Assembly: GCA_017379895.1 (NCBI GenBank)
Contig: JAFNVH010000049.1
Coordinates: forward strand, 1 to 49,381
Source: Rikenellaceae bacterium
GTDB taxonomy: Bacteria > Bacteroidota > Bacteroidia > Bacteroidales > Rikenellaceae
Direction of reading: 5' to 3'
DNA length: 49,381 bases
Position numbers and translations under genes: made by a program. Within the stretch, counting starts at the first letter, position 1. The number at the start of each line of letters is the position of its first letter. Below the pieces are notes generated by a model. The model saw only the letters and a program-made list of their open reading frames with translations. It was not told the DNA's origin and did no database searches. This document shows positions 49,291 to 49,381 of the stretch, in pieces.

Positions 49291-49381
49291 ATGGTTGAGC
49301 AGAATCAAATAGATACCGAACAGATCCAAGTCGAGGAGCCGTCAATTGCTAACGATCCGTCGTGGCAGACTCGTCTGTCGC
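49291..49381 (+). CDS. Start of an unidentified gene (cut by window end)
   Basis: An ATG at 49291, 9 nt after the rpoN stop, opens a frame that runs off the window end after about 30 codons (MVEQNQIDTEQIQVEEPSI...). The start is acidic and glutamine-rich, with no signal peptide visible. Too short to identify; probably co-transcribed with rpoN. Confidence 0.5.
   Translation, partial: MVEQNQIDTEQIQVEEPSIANDPSWQTRLS

Overview
The window looks like chromosome from a Bacteroidales bacterium, most likely the Alistipes/Rikenellaceae group. This is inferred from recognised proteins and promoter style, not from a search. Many intergenic regions carry the Bacteroidota promoter element TAnnTTTG, and there are no consistent Shine-Dalgarno sequences. 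The gene set is also typical: a TonB-receptor-like barrel with DUF5689 lipoproteins, a CusCBA-type efflux operon, LAB_N/GT2/ArnT-like genes, a fused NagB/PIG-L protein and a divergent PurF-like protein. No rRNA, tRNA, CRISPR array, integrase, transposase or phage genes were seen; this is chromosomal core with lineage-specific accessory genes.

Layout. 1-4137 (minus): PurF-like amidotransferase, NagB/PIG-L fusion, then true NagB (cut by the window edge), one operon. 4382-5713: BASS-type transporter convergent with a DUF486 membrane protein. 5714-6034 has no protein gene but holds a promoter followed by a compact terminator-ended hairpin, a candidate small RNA. 6035-8874 (minus): DUF6624 protein, M48 lipoprotein protease, metallophosphatase. 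8994-15171 (plus): small barrel protein, then aroQ, Wzx-like flippase, alkaline phosphatase and GH20 hexosaminidase with 14-18 nt gaps. 15246-21341 (minus): TolC, CzcA/CusA, His-rich CzcB/CusB and a His-rich DUF6769 protein. 21452-25436 (plus): outer-membrane receptor and two DUF5689 lipoproteins. 25489-33273 (minus): porin-like protein, Na/Pi cotransporter, obgE, alanine dehydrogenase, MORN protein, serB. 33373-35803 (plus): MscS channel and NSS transporter. 35877-38902 (minus): LAB_N, GT2 and ArnT-like genes, a probable lipid-linked sugar transfer module.

39028-43934 (minus) is the most unusual stretch. An M23-like protein, dxr and rseP are followed by two paralogous lipoprotein genes. The two lie in an approximately 800 bp tandem duplication that also copied the last 35 codons of rseP. 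That rseP-tail copy differs from the resident gene at 12 codons, 11 of them silent, which suggests it diverged inside a functional rseP (for example an allele brought in by recombination). The distal lipoprotein gene is split by a one-base slip in an A6/T6 run. 44075-49381 (plus): aldose epimerase, YfcE-like phosphoesterase, orphan Clp-N-like protein, asnS, rpoN (sigma-54) and the start of one more gene.

How the genes fit together: amino-sugar turnover (GlcN6P deaminase, GH20), metal efflux, phosphate handling (alkaline phosphatase, Na/Pi cotransporter, possible porin), envelope glycan or lipid A modification, and envelope proteolysis with isoprenoid synthesis (rseP/dxr). The strongest candidates for something undescribed are the 5901-5975 small RNA, the rseP-tail/lipoprotein duplication, the catalytically altered NagB, PurF and M23 homologues, and the 49-bp palindrome at 31059-31107.
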